Source: Streptomyces sp. CB01580 (GTDB lineage Bacteria > Actinomycetota > Actinomycetes > Streptomycetales > Streptomycetaceae). Taken from it: DNA of 64,000 nucleotides. Under the pieces are notes generated by a model. It had not been told where the DNA came from and did no database searches. It saw nothing but the letters and a program-made list of their open reading frames with translations. This document shows positions 54,967 to 63,899 of the stretch, piece after piece (the stretch's first letter is position 1; each line of letters begins with the position of its first letter). Where the stretch lies: NCBI RefSeq assembly GCF_001905795.1, contig NZ_LIXJ01000003.1, positions 310,001 to 374,000 on the forward strand, written 5' to 3'. The position numbers and the translations under genes are program-made.

Positions 54967-56514
54967 TCAGCGCCCGGTCTGCAGCGCCGCCCAGGTGGCG
55001 GGACCCACGACACCGTCGGCCGCCAGGGCCCGGCTCGTCTGGTACGCGCGCACCGCCGTCGCCGTCGCCGGGCCGAAGCTCCCGTCGACGCCGACCGGCG
55101 AGCCCAGTGCCGCGGTCAGCGCGCGCTGGAGCCGCTTCACCGCGTCGCCCGAGGCGCCCTGTCCCATCGTGGGCGTCTCACCCGCCGACAGCAGAGCGGT
55201 CCAGGTCATCGCCCCCACCACACCGTCGGCGTCCAGCCCCAGGGCCGTCTGGTACGCCCGGACCGCCTCGAGCGTGGCCGGGCCGAAGGCGCCGTCCACC
55301 GCCCCCGCGGGATGGCCCTGCTCGCCCAGCAGCCGCTGCGCCGCCGCGACCTGCGGTCCGGTCGAACCGCTGCGCAGGGCGGCGTACGAGGTGAAGCTCA
55401 GCCCGTCGGCCGGGGTGCCGGTGTCCCCGCCGACCAGCTCCATGTACCGCGCCCAGTCCCAGTTCGGGCCGGGGTCGGTGTGGTCGTTGCCCGGTACCTC
55501 GTTGTGCCCGACGATGTGCGCCCGGTCCTTGGGGATGCCGTACCGCTCGCACAGGTGCCTGGTCAGCGCGGCGGACGAGCGGTACATCGAGTCCGTGAAC
55601 CAGGACGGGTCGTCGATGAACCCCTCGTGCTCGACGCCGAGCGTCGAGGAGTTGGCACTGCGCGCGTGGTACGCGGTGTCGGAGTCGCGGACCGTCTGGG
55701 TGATCTCGCCGTCGGAGGAACGCACCACGTAGTGCGCGCTCACCCCCGAGGCCGGGTCGCGGAACCAGTTGATCGAGCCCGCGTACGAGCCCTGCGTGAC
55801 GTGGATGACCACCTTGCCGATCGCCGCCGTGCGCCCGGCGGCGTAGTTCTTCTCGTGGGCCGGGACCCACAGCGCCGACGGGTAGTCCGGACTCTGCGTC
55901 CGCACGTCGGCGGAGGCCCACGGGTCATTTCGCGGAGCGACCGGGCGGCCCGTCACCGAGATCCGCTCGCCGCCGGGGACGACGGTGTCGAGACCGTCGG
56001 CCAGGACGTCGTAGACGGCGTCGGCGTACAGGGCGGCGGCCGGCCCGTCCGTACCGGCATACCGGGCGACGACCGGGTACCAGGCGTCGATGTCGTCGCG
56101 GTCCCGGGCGTCGAGGCCGAGCGTGTCGGCGTACGCCCTCAGCACCGCCGCGCCGCCCAGGACGTTCGCGGCGGTGTCGGTGCGCAGTTCGGCGGGGGAC
56201 GCGCCGGTGAGCGAGGCGGCCCGTTCCAGCGTCCGGTCCACGGGGTTGCTCACCAGGTGCATCACCCCGTACCCGCCGTCCTGGCTGGGACGCCCGGCGT
56301 GGCCGTCGAGGTGGGTCTGGCCGTACCCGACGGCGGTGAGCAGATCGCGCGGTACGCCGAACTCCTCGGCCGCCCGCGCGAACGCCCGGTTCATGGGGTG
56401 GTCGTCCTCGGACGCGGCGAGGGCTGGGGTACCAGTCGCGGCCAGGACGGTGGCGGTGAGGGCCGCCAGGACGGAGGTACGGACCCTTGTGTGGAGGCCG
56501 TCTCGTCGGGGCAT
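54967..56514 (-). CDS. Secreted N-acetylmuramoyl-L-alanine amidase with two peptidoglycan-binding domains
   Basis: 515 residues. The signal peptide is RTSVLAALTATVLAATGTPA, cleaved after LAA. An N-terminal helical region (about 40-190) resembles a lysozyme-like/transglycosylase-associated fold. Then an Amidase_2 domain: IGKVVIHVTQGSYAGSINWF (first zinc His), YHARSANSSTLGVEHEGFID and RAHIVGHNEVPGNDHTDPGP (zinc His and catalytic region). Two PG_binding_1 domains follow (SGSTGPQVAAAQRLL and ASGDAVKRLQRALT, each with VDG.FGPAT). It cuts the amide between muramic acid and the peptide stem outside the cell. It is a monocistronic gene. Confidence 0.92.
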   Translation of the reverse strand: MPRRDGLHTRVRTSVLAALTATVLAATGTPALAASEDDHPMNRAFARAAEEFGVPRDLLTAVGYGQTHLDGHAGRPSQDGGYGVMHLVSNPVDRTLERAASLTGASPAELRTDTAANVLGGAAVLRAYADTLGLDARDRDDIDAWYPVVARYAGTDGPAAALYADAVYDVLADGLDTVVPGGERISVTGRPVAPRNDPWASADVRTQSPDYPSALWVPAHEKNYAAGRTAAIGKVVIHVTQGSYAGSINWFRDPASGVSAHYVVRSSDGEITQTVRDSDTAYHARSANSSTLGVEHEGFIDDPSWFTDSMYRSSAALTRHLCERYGIPKDRAHIVGHNEVPGNDHTDPGPNWDWARYMELVGGDTGTPADGLSFTSYAALRSGSTGPQVAAAQRLLGEQGHPAGAVDGAFGPATLEAVRAYQTALGLDADGVVGAMTWTALLSAGETPTMGQGASGDAVKRLQRALTAALGSPVGVDGSFGPATATAVRAYQTSRALAADGVVGPATWAALQTGR

Positions 56515-56710
56515 ACCTGCTCCTGCTCTGTGTGGGGGGAAGGCGTGCGTCCCTGGGCCCGGACGGGCGGGAGGGGCACGGAGCCGCTCAGCGTAGCGAC
56601 GTGTTCAGGTCATGACAATGATCTCGTCCGCGCGTCCAACTCCCTTTCACCCGAATGGGGTTGACGCGCCGTCCGGAACCGAGCGCGAGCCGGGGGCGGT
56701 GCGCGGTCGA

Positions 56711-56743
56711 GGGCCGGGCCGTGGACGCCCGCAGGCCCGGCCC
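56711..56743 (-). terminator. Terminator of the nitroreductase gene
   Basis: A 10-bp perfect stem (56711-56720 with 56734-56743) and 13-nt loop lie 32 bases past the stop codon at 56775. Confidence 0.68.
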
Positions 56744-56774
56744 CCGCTGGGCGAAGGGGGCCGGGCGGGCGTCG

Positions 56775-57557
56775 CTACCAGCGGTCGCGGTGGATGACGT
56801 CCGCCACCGGACGCCGCCGGACCGGACCGAAGGAGCCCTGCGGCAGGCCGACCGGCACGACCGCGAAGGTGCGCATGTCCTCCGGGATGCCGAGCGCCGC
56901 CTTCCACTCCCGCTCCAGCATCAGGTGCCAGATGGTGATGTTCGCCGCGAGCCCCAGTGCCCGCGCGGCCAGCAGCAGGTTCTGCACCCCCGGGTAGACG
57001 CAGGAACCCTCGGCGAGCGCCTGGAACCGGTCCTGGGTGTTCACCATGTGCTCGGTCGCGGCCGGGCCGAGCGCCCGCGCGGACTCCCGCAGCCCGTCCT
57101 CGTCCACTCGCGGCTCAGGGAACCGGTAGCACGGAACGATCAGCGCGGGAGTGTCCGCGAAGTGGTCGCGCTGGTACTCGATCGCGGCGACCATCCGCCC
57201 GTACGCCGCGTCGTCCATGCCCGCCGGCGCGTGCTTCCCGGTGGTCGCCAGATACGCGTCCACGCACCGCTTCCACAGGGGCGCGAGACGGGCCATCACC
57301 TCACGGTCCGTCACCACCACGTACTCGTAGCACTGCATGTTGCCGCCGCTCGGGCCCCAGACCGCGGCCTGCACGAGCCGCTCCAGCGTCTCGTCGGGCA
57401 CCGGGTCCGGCTTGAGGCGGCGCATGGCGCGCATCGTGGACATGATGGTGAACAGCGCCGGTCCGTCCGCTCCGGAGGCGCCGTCCGGCGCGCCGTCCGT
57501 CGTGATCGCACCGTCCGTCGCGGCCGTGTCGGCCAGCATGTTCGCGTCGGTTGTCAT
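56775..57557 (-). CDS. Nitroreductase-family flavoprotein
   Basis: 260 residues. FMN-binding features are IMSTMRAMRRLKPDPVPDET near the start, AAVWGPSGGNMQCYEYVVVT, and the C-terminal ARALGLAANITIWHLMLERE then LGIPEDMRTFAVVPVGLP. It resembles NAD(P)H-dependent nitro- or enone-reductases with an N-terminal extension of about 30 acidic, Ala/Thr-rich residues. ATG 57557 is chosen because upstream codons lack a family match. The natural substrate is unknown. It is a single-gene unit between two terminators. Confidence 0.85.
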   Translation of the reverse strand: MTTDANMLADTAATDGAITTDGAPDGASGADGPALFTIMSTMRAMRRLKPDPVPDETLERLVQAAVWGPSGGNMQCYEYVVVTDREVMARLAPLWKRCVDAYLATTGKHAPAGMDDAAYGRMVAAIEYQRDHFADTPALIVPCYRFPEPRVDEDGLRESARALGPAATEHMVNTQDRFQALAEGSCVYPGVQNLLLAARALGLAANITIWHLMLEREWKAALGIPEDMRTFAVVPVGLPQGSFGPVRRRPVADVIHRDRW

Positions 57558-57770
57558 GATCGCGGAGTCTAGGGTCGTGATCACGGGGACGGGAGGGGCC
57601 GGACGGCCCCCCGGGTCCCGGAACCTGCCGACGGCGGACGCCCGGTCCGCGCGAAAGGCGTATAGAAGGGTCCTCCGGACCGGCCGACGTCCCCCGAACG
57701 GCACTCATCCCTCACGTGGCCCGGTCGTCGTCCCGCGCCCGGCGGCGCGCCCGCGCCCGGTGCCGAGAGG
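57558..57770. other. Spacer upstream of the nitroreductase gene
   Basis: No gene is seen. It holds the presumed nitroreductase promoter and ends at the terminator of the ExeM-type nuclease gene. Confidence 0.4.
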
Positions 57771-57820
57771 GTGAGAGCCGTGCCCGGGCGCCGCGGAGGC
57801 GACCCGGGCACGGCTCTCAC
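57771..57820 (-). terminator. Terminator of the ExeM-type nuclease gene
   Basis: A perfect 18-bp stem (57771-57788 with 57803-57820) and 14-nt loop lie 58 bases past the stop codon at 57878. Confidence 0.85.
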
Positions 57821-57877
57821 GGGACATGGGCGTGACCCGGGCGGGGACGCCCGCACCCCGCCCGTACGCCTCGGAGG

Positions 57878-60331
57878 TCAGTGCCCGCCGTGGCCGTGGC
57901 CGTGCTCGGGCCCGTGCCCGTGGGCGTTCCCGGGGGCGTTGACCTCGACCCGTACGATCTGCGGATCGTGGTCGCTGGCCTGGTCGGCGAACTCCGCGTT
58001 GATGTGCACCACGTCGTAGTCGAAGCGGCGGATGCCGGGGCTGGTCAGGATGTGGTCCAGCGTCTGCGAATTGCCGTCGTACACGTAGCTGTACCGCTCG
58101 TTCGCCGACAGCGTGTCGATCAGCGGCTTCAGCACCTTGCCCTCGGTCAGCGCGTCCATCGTCGGGGAGAACGAGAAGTCGTTCAGGTCCCCGAGCGTGA
58201 TGACGCGGGCCGAGTCGTCGGCCGCCAGCAGCGACTTGACGAAGGTGTTGACCTCCGTCGCCTGCCGCACGCGCTTGACCTCCGAAGTGCGCCTCGGTTC
58301 CTGGTACTTGCCGTGCAGGGGCTGATCGCCGCCCTTGGACGCGAAGTGGTTGCCGATGACGAACACCGGCTTTCCGTGGAAGCGGAACTCGCCGACGAGC
58401 GGCTTGCGGCTGTCGGCCCAGGCTTCACTGGCCGGGGCGATCCGGCCGGGCGACACCGAGAGCGCGACCCCCTTCTTCGTGCGCACCGCGGCCACGGGCG
58501 TCGTCGCGTCGCCGCCCGCGCGGTCCACGAAGTCGACCCTCTCGGGGTCGAAGAGGAAGACGTTGCGGATGTTGCCGCCGGGCTCGCCGCCGTCCTTGTT
58601 GTTCTCGGGGGCGATGTACCGCCACGCGTACCGGGGCCCGCCCGCGGCGACGATCGCGTCGGTGAACCGCTTCAGGGTGGCCTCGGAGCCGACCGTGCCG
58701 TCGTTCACCGCGCCGTTGTCGTCCTGGATCTCCTCCAGCGACACGATGTCGGGCGAGGAGAGGTTGACGGCGATCCCCTCGGCGAGGGTGTCGAACTTGG
58801 CCTGCTCGTCCAGCGCGTCGAGGTTCTCCACGTTGTACGTGGCGACGGCGAGCTCCTTGCCCTTCTGCTTCCGGGTCACCTCGCGCCGCAGGTGGTGGTC
58901 GGTGAGCGTGCCCAGCTCGGTGGCCTGGAGGGTGTAGCCGCCGTACGAGGCGTAGTCCATGACCCCGGTGGTGGCCCCGGACAGCTCGTCGCCCACGTTC
59001 GCGACGGGGACCGGACGGTTCGCGTCGAGCGACATCACCTTGACGCGGCCGGTGTTCTGGTCGGCGTACGAGGAGTAGAGGGTGCCGCCGCGCGCGGTCC
59101 GGTTCTCCTGCGGCTTCACGGTCACCCAGATCTCGCCGTACGCGTTCGTGGCACCCGTCACCCGGGTGTCGGCGATCCGGACGCGAGTGCCTTCGAGCGA
59201 CTCGTACAGGTCGAGGGCGTACGCCGACGGTTCGAGCGGCAGGCCGTCGATGGAACCACCGGCCGCCGAGGGCGCGTAGGCGTCCGGCACCGACGCCGCG
59301 TCGAGCACCACCGGGTCGGGCAGCGGGTTGCCCGAGGACAGGACCGTCGTCTTCGGCGAGGTGATCTCGGTGACCGACTGGCTGGTCGTCGACGGGTAGT
59401 ACTCGTCCACCTTGCCGCTGACCAGCACCGAGTCGCCCACGGCGACCCCCGGCGCGGCGGACCCGGTGAAGACGAACACGCCCTCGGCGGTACGGGGGTC
59501 CGCGTCCGGAGCGGTGTCCTGGATCCAGAAGCCGCGCGAGCCGGTGGCGCGCACGCCGGTGACGACGCCGGGCACCCCGGTCACCTGGCGGCCGTTCAGC
59601 GGCGACACCCGGGTGGTGCCCTGGATGTCGTGGATCCGGACGCTGCCGGGCTCCGTCGGGCCGCCGGGATCGACCGGTCCGGACCCGCCGGACGTCTCGC
59701 CGGCCGCGTTGACCGGCGTCGGAGTGCCCGCGGTGAGGTCCGCGGCATTGTGGTCGGTGTCGGCGAGGGAGGCCGCGCGCGCCACCGAGGCGGTGTTCGA
59801 CGCCCCGGCGGCCGGGCCGGAGCCCTCCCGTACGACGGCGGAGCCGTAGCCGACGAGGTCCACGATCCGGGTGTCGGCCGCGCAGTCGGCGGCCGTCCTG
59901 CAGGTCAGCGGGGTGGTGCCGGAGACCAGCGCGACGGTGCCGCCGGTGGCCGACATCGCGATGGTGCCGGTGGCATCCGGCGTCGGCAGGGCCTCGGTGC
60001 CGCCGGTCCCCGCCGCCTCGGCGACGAGGTAGCGACCGCCGGGGGCGAGGGAACCGGACAGCGCGGACACCTGCCACAGCGAACCGGCCGAAGGGGCGGC
60101 AGGCAGGTACTGCACGCTGAACCCGGACAGGTCGTACGCGGCGGTGCCGGCGTTGCCCAGCTCGATGAAGTCGCGGGTGAGTTGCGCGCCCGAGTTGCCT
60201 CCGCCGCCGTACACCTCGGAGATCACGGCGGTCGAGGACGGAGCCGCGAAGGCGGCGGGCAGCGCGGTGGCCGACAGCGTCACGGCGACGGTGCCGGCCA
60301 GCAGGACGGAACGGGGTCTGGATATGTGCAC
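57878..60331 (-). CDS. Secreted ExeM/NucH-family nuclease with lamin-tail domain
   Basis: 817 residues. A signal peptide (RPRSVLLAGTVAVTLSATAL, cleaved after FAA) is followed by a lamin-tail domain (VISEVYGGGGNSGAQLTRDF, IELGNAGTAAYDLSGFSVQY). An OB-like region (residues about 230-500) follows, then an endonuclease/exonuclease/phosphatase domain: VATYNVENLDALDEQAKFDT, SLEEIQDDNGAVNDG with metal-binding Glu, IGNHFASKGGDQPL, ITLGDLNDF and the final ASDHDPQIVRVEV. It degrades extracellular DNA for phosphate or nutrition. The C-terminus is His/Gly-rich (HGHGPEHGHGHGGH) and could bind metal. Confidence 0.93.
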   Translation of the reverse strand: MHISRPRSVLLAGTVAVTLSATALPAAFAAPSSTAVISEVYGGGGNSGAQLTRDFIELGNAGTAAYDLSGFSVQYLPAAPSAGSLWQVSALSGSLAPGGRYLVAEAAGTGGTEALPTPDATGTIAMSATGGTVALVSGTTPLTCRTAADCAADTRIVDLVGYGSAVVREGSGPAAGASNTASVARAASLADTDHNAADLTAGTPTPVNAAGETSGGSGPVDPGGPTEPGSVRIHDIQGTTRVSPLNGRQVTGVPGVVTGVRATGSRGFWIQDTAPDADPRTAEGVFVFTGSAAPGVAVGDSVLVSGKVDEYYPSTTSQSVTEITSPKTTVLSSGNPLPDPVVLDAASVPDAYAPSAAGGSIDGLPLEPSAYALDLYESLEGTRVRIADTRVTGATNAYGEIWVTVKPQENRTARGGTLYSSYADQNTGRVKVMSLDANRPVPVANVGDELSGATTGVMDYASYGGYTLQATELGTLTDHHLRREVTRKQKGKELAVATYNVENLDALDEQAKFDTLAEGIAVNLSSPDIVSLEEIQDDNGAVNDGTVGSEATLKRFTDAIVAAGGPRYAWRYIAPENNKDGGEPGGNIRNVFLFDPERVDFVDRAGGDATTPVAAVRTKKGVALSVSPGRIAPASEAWADSRKPLVGEFRFHGKPVFVIGNHFASKGGDQPLHGKYQEPRRTSEVKRVRQATEVNTFVKSLLAADDSARVITLGDLNDFSFSPTMDALTEGKVLKPLIDTLSANERYSYVYDGNSQTLDHILTSPGIRRFDYDVVHINAEFADQASDHDPQIVRVEVNAPGNAHGHGPEHGHGHGGH

Positions 60332-60458
60332 GGTGGGCTGCTCCCGAAGTCTGGTGAGGGCAAAAGCTATGCGCGTAGAACCAGCCTTGACAAGACATCA
60401 GAAGTGAATTCCGTACATCCTCGCGGCGTCATGGAGGCGCGGGGGCGGGTCGCGCCCG

Positions 60459-60482
60459 GTAGGCAACCGGGCGGTTGCCTAC
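60459..60482 (+). promoter_or_regulatory. Perfect 10-bp palindrome upstream of the SRPBCC gene
   Basis: Arms GTAGGCAACC (60459-60468) and GGTTGCCTAC (60473-60482) with a 4-base spacer GGGC lie 32 bases before ATG 60514, where they would overlap a promoter or early transcript. This is the shape of a TetR- or ArsR-type operator. No regulator gene is adjacent in the window. Confidence 0.62.
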
Positions 60483-60513
60483 GGTGGGAGGGCGGGGGCC
60501 GGAAGGAGCAGCC

Positions 60514-61014
60514 ATGGACAAGCCGGAGTTCGTCTACGTCATCTACATCCAGACCACGGCCGAGCAGCTCTACCAGGCGCTGACCGACCCCGAGTCCATC
60601 AAGATCTACATGGGCGGATACGGCCCCGACTCGACCTGGGAGGTCGGCGCGCCGGTCCGCTGGAAGATGGACCCGGACGGCGAGTTCGAGGAGGTCGGAC
60701 AGCGCGTCCTGGCGGCGGAGCCCGGCAGGCGGCTCTCCTACACCTGGCACACCCTGCAGCCCATGCACCGTCAGATGTTCGACTTCGCCTCGGACGAGGA
60801 GTGGGAGAAGGCCGTCCGTGAACGGTCGAAGGTCGCCTTCGCCATCGAGCCCGCCGAGGAGCCCGAGATGGGCATCAAGCTGACGCTCACCCACGACGGC
60901 TTCGACAGTCCGGACAGCAGGATGCTGGAGGGCGTCAGCAGCGGCTGGGTCATGATCCTCTCGACGCTCAAGACCCTGCTGGAGGGCGGGAGGTTCCTCG
61001 ACGAGCCGGAGTGA
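60514..61014 (+). CDS. SRPBCC (AHSA1-type) ligand-binding protein
   Basis: 166 residues. It begins MDKPEFVYVIYIQTTAEQLY with QALTDPESIKIYMGGYGPDS, then WEVGAPVRWKMDPDGEFEEV and SYTWHTLQPMHR, the beta-rich Bet v1-like cavity protein of the AHSA1 group, ending in the long helix VSSGWVMILSTLKTLLEGG. Such proteins bind small hydrophobic ligands or act as cofactors for ArsR regulators. GAAGGAG lies 8 bases upstream. A perfect palindrome sits in the promoter. Ligand unknown. Confidence 0.88.
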   Translation: MDKPEFVYVIYIQTTAEQLYQALTDPESIKIYMGGYGPDSTWEVGAPVRWKMDPDGEFEEVGQRVLAAEPGRRLSYTWHTLQPMHRQMFDFASDEEWEKAVRERSKVAFAIEPAEEPEMGIKLTLTHDGFDSPDSRMLEGVSSGWVMILSTLKTLLEGGRFLDEPE

Positions 61015-61068
61015 GGACGGCGAGGGCGCTCGGGACGGGTTCCGGCCGAAGCGCACGACGGCGAGGCT

Positions 61069-61158
61069 GTGCGCGAGGTGAGGACGCCGCGAGTGCGACG
61101 CGGTGCCGTGACCGTGCGCGACGTGGGGATGCCGCGACTGCGACGCCGTGCCGTGACC
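61069..61158 (+). repeat. Tandem 45-bp direct repeat
   Basis: Units 61069-61113 and 61114-61158 match at 40 of 45 positions and begin GTGCGCGA. They lie in the 216-base gap between the SRPBCC gene and the end of the DUF5709 gene. The unit length is a multiple of three, but no convincing gene runs through. Confidence 0.85.
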
Positions 61159-61230
61159 ACGAGGGCCGTCCGGGCTGCCGTCCGACCTCGGGTGTCCGGG
61201 GGCGTCCCGGAGCCGGACTGCGCTCAGAGC

Positions 61231-61683
61231 TCAGAGCTGGTTGTCCGGGACCACGTGCACGGCCGCTTCCTCGGCCGACGCCCCTGCTCCGTCGATCCCG
61301 ACGTCCTCGGCCGCCAGGGTGTCCGGCTCGTCGATGTCCAGCTCCCGGGTGAGACGTCCGGCGCGTACCGCGCCGACCTCCCCGTCCCAGAGTTCGCCGT
61401 CACTGTCGGAGAGATCCCCCATGCCGTCGCCGTCGAGAGCGGTGATGTCGGGGAGCTCCCGGGCCAGACGGCTCTCCAGGGGCTCGCCGCTGTGCTGCTC
61501 GGCGGCCGTGGTGCCCAGGTCCTCCACCGCCCACGGTCGCTCGGGCGGTGAGTAGCCCTCGTCGAGCAGGTCGGTCAGCCCGCGGTTGTCGAGGGTGTCC
61601 TCGATGTCGAGCTGCTCGGGGAGGTCGGATGCCTCCGGCTGCTGGGGCTGGTAGACATCGTCCCCCATCTCGGCGTCCTTCAT
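61231..61683 (-). CDS. DUF5709 acidic protein
   Basis: 150 residues, strongly acidic and hydrophilic. It begins MKDAEMGDDVYQPQQPEASD and has DIEDTLDNRGLTDLLDEGYSPPERPW, then DSDGELWDGEVGAVRAGRL and AAEDVGIDGAGASAEEAAVH. This matches the actinobacterial DUF5709 family of unknown function, often found as highly expressed stress-related proteins. GGGAAGGGA lies just before ATG 61683. It has no signal peptide or membrane span. Confidence 0.82.
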   Translation of the reverse strand: MKDAEMGDDVYQPQQPEASDLPEQLDIEDTLDNRGLTDLLDEGYSPPERPWAVEDLGTTAAEQHSGEPLESRLARELPDITALDGDGMGDLSDSDGELWDGEVGAVRAGRLTRELDIDEPDTLAAEDVGIDGAGASAEEAAVHVVPDNQL

Positions 61684-61955
61684 GGTCTGTCCCTTCCCGG
61701 TTCCGGGACCCCGGCCCTGCGCGCCGGACACATGACTCGGGCGGAACGGGTCGTACGCGCTGAAACGTGCGCGTTTACGGCATATACGCAATAAGCGCCT
61801 CAAGACCGCCGAAGCGTCCTTATGGGTACAGGATAAGTGGCCCCGGCAGGAGTCCGCAGCCGTTCGTCCCCCGGGCGCGGACGGCCGGTCCGAGGGACCA
61901 TGGACGTGTGGCAGGCGGGCCATGCCCTGCCCCCATCGGTGTCGGGAGAGCCGCC

Positions 61956-62186
61956 ATGGATTACCCGGAGAGTTACGAGCTGGTGTTTCAGTCGTCCGCC
62001 GTGGAGGACGACACGGTGACCGTCCGGCGCACCGAGCGCTCGGGCGCGGGTGGGTACCCGATCTACGAGGACGAGACCGGGATCGTACGCGCGGAGATCA
62101 GCGACCGGGGAGAGGTGCGCATGCTGGCCAGCGGGGGACACCAGGTCCTCGGCACGCCACTGGTGGTGCGCGAACCGAGCGCCTGA
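61956..62186 (+). CDS. Small DUF6296-like protein
   Basis: 76 residues: MDYPESYELVFQSSAVEDDT, RRTERSGAGGYPIYEDETGI, VRAEISDRGEVRMLASGGHQ, then a short tail. The YPERYELVF start and YxDETGIVRxEI core recall the small actinobacterial DUF6296 family; the name is from memory. GGGAGAG precedes ATG 61956. Function unknown. It converges with the cold-shock-domain gene. Confidence 0.72.
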   Translation: MDYPESYELVFQSSAVEDDTVTVRRTERSGAGGYPIYEDETGIVRAEISDRGEVRMLASGGHQVLGTPLVVREPSA

Positions 62187-62192
62187 CCCGCC

Positions 62193-62228
62193 CGGGCCCG
62201 CCCGGGGAACGGTCCCCGTCCGGGCCCG
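62193..62228. terminator. Nested hairpin between convergent small genes
   Basis: An outer 8-bp stem (62193-62200 with 62221-62228) encloses a GGGGA/TCCCC inner stem. It lies 7 bases after the DUF6296-like stop and 54 bases past the stop of the cold-shock-domain gene. Confidence 0.55.
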
Positions 62229-62281
62229 TGCGGTACGGGACGGGTCACCGGCCGCGGGCCGGGTCCGGCACGCGGGTCCGG

Positions 62282-62704
62282 TCAGCCCTCGGTCCAGCCG
62301 TGGTTCTTGGCGAACTGGAGCAACGCGCCCCGGACCTGGAGGATCTGGGCACCCGTCAGCGTCGGCGCCGACTCCAGCAGGATGTCGGTCACCTCCCTGG
62401 TGAACGCGGCCGAGCTGAGCACGTCGCACAGAGCGTCGTCGTCCGCCGACCCCGCGTGAGAGGCGGCCGGCCTCGGAGGGGTCAGCGGCTTGCCGTCGGG
62501 CCCCTCGGCGAGCCGGACGGACGACGCCTTCAGCCCGCGGTCACCGTCCTCGATCTCGAACTCGACCTGAGTGCCCGTGTGCACATAGGACTCCGGGATC
62601 AACATGTCGTTCACATGCAGGAAGACGTCCTCACCGCCGTGATCGGGCGCGATGAAGCCGTATCCCCGAGCGCTGTCGAATCGCACCACGCGACCAGAAA
62701 CCAC
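62282..62704 (-). CDS. Cold-shock-domain protein with C-terminal extension
   Basis: 140 residues. The first 66 are a cold-shock domain: SGRVVRFDSARGYGFIAPDH (RNP1 K/R-G-Y-G-F-I) and GGEDVFLHVNDMLIPE (RNP2 VFVH-like), then VEFEIEDGDRGLKASSVRL. A linker and a helical domain of about 55 residues (DALCDVLSSAAFTREVTDIL, TLTGAQILQVRGALLQFAKN) follow, a combination specific to actinobacteria. It likely binds single-stranded RNA or DNA. The start is GTG 62704, after a GGGGG run. It differs from the 67-residue Csp proteins of the genus. Confidence 0.85.
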   Translation of the reverse strand: MVSGRVVRFDSARGYGFIAPDHGGEDVFLHVNDMLIPESYVHTGTQVEFEIEDGDRGLKASSVRLAEGPDGKPLTPPRPAASHAGSADDDALCDVLSSAAFTREVTDILLESAPTLTGAQILQVRGALLQFAKNHGWTEG

Positions 62705-62817
62705 ACCAACCCCCAAAGAAAGAACCGGGCCCCTCGCCCGTCGCCACACATGGCTCGACGGGAGAATAGCCCCGGCGGTCGCGCGGCGCGACCCGGTCCG
62801 GGAATCGCGCCGCCCGC

Positions 62818-63693
62818 TCACCGGAGCCGGCGCGGTTCTGGCGGCGCGGCCCCCGAGGCGAGCGGGGAGCGGGCCAGCACGATGCTGCCCACCGTGATCA
62901 GCCCGAGTGCGACCAGTTCCGGCACCAGCCACCACCCGGTGCGCAGTCGCTCGTCGAACAGTGTCACCCCGTACAACACGCTGATCAGTGCGTCACCCAG
63001 GGTCAGCGGCGGCTGGACCGCGACCAGCATGCCCGCCTGGAGGGCGTTCTGGAGCAGGAACAGCGCGCCCACCCCCGCCGCGGCGGTGGCGTACAGCTGC
63101 CAGGACGCCAGCAGCGCCACCGCCCCGCCCCCACCCCGGAGCCGCGCCATGGCGTCCTTCATGAGCGCGGCCGTGAGGGCGTACCCGCACGCGGCGGCGA
63201 GACCGAGCAGCGCGCCCCGGGCGTTGCCGCGGACGCCGAGCGCCGTACCGATCAGCGCCGCCTCGAAGAGTCCGGTCAGGATCAGCGCCGGAATCCAGAC
63301 CGCTCCCCGCACCGCGGCGCCGTCGCCCTGCGGCGCCGCCGAGACCATGCCCAGGGCCAGTCCCAGGGTCATGGCCGCCACCGCGTACCAGAGCGAGGCG
63401 GGCAGCCGGACCCGCATGACGAATCCCGCCATCAGCAGCGTGGCCGGCAGCTCGATCACGAAGATCGGCTGGACCACGGCGATCGGCCCGGTGGCCAGGG
63501 CCACGGCCTGGCAGACGGCCGCGACGATCACCAGACCGATCCCGGCGAGCCAGGTTCGACGGCGCAGCAGGTGCCCGATCAGCGACAGCCGCATCGCCTC
63601 GCTGTCGGGGACGGTGCGCGCGGCCCGGCGCTGGAGGACGGAGGCCGCTCCGTTGGTGAGTGCGGTCAGGACGGCGAACAGGACACTGATCAC
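62818..63693 (-). CDS. EamA-like (DMT superfamily) membrane transporter
   Basis: 291 residues with about nine to ten membrane spans in two homologous halves, beginning MISVLFAVLTALTNGAASVL QRRAARTVP. The short loops and paired spans, with ALATGPIAVVQPIFVIELPA and FLLQNALQAGMLVAVQPPLT (a conserved PxP/QPPLT turn), fit the DMT/EamA group related to magnesium or metabolite permeases. GTG 63693 is the first start before the first span; its ribosome site is weak. Substrate unknown. Confidence 0.8.
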   Translation of the reverse strand: MISVLFAVLTALTNGAASVLQRRAARTVPDSEAMRLSLIGHLLRRRTWLAGIGLVIVAAVCQAVALATGPIAVVQPIFVIELPATLLMAGFVMRVRLPASLWYAVAAMTLGLALGMVSAAPQGDGAAVRGAVWIPALILTGLFEAALIGTALGVRGNARGALLGLAAACGYALTAALMKDAMARLRGGGGAVALLASWQLYATAAAGVGALFLLQNALQAGMLVAVQPPLTLGDALISVLYGVTLFDERLRTGWWLVPELVALGLITVGSIVLARSPLASGAAPPEPRRLR

Positions 63694-63899
63694 CCGCTCA
63701 TGATGCGGGCGGCCGACCCGCGATCCCCGGTCCCGCGCCCCTCCGGCATGGCGGGCCGCACGGAGCGGGGGAGCCCCCGGCCCCGGGCGTGTATCCCGCG
63801 TCCGGCTCCGGCGGCGCACCGCGCATCCTGCCCCGGCGGGACGCGCCCTCCACCCGGCCCGGACGACGTGCCGCCCCGGTCACGCGGACCGGGCGGACC

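Noticed and set aside
61069..61551. A plus-strand gene running through the 45-bp repeat
   Set aside because: The translation is Arg-rich with no family match, overlaps the DUF5709 gene antisense and lacks a ribosome site.
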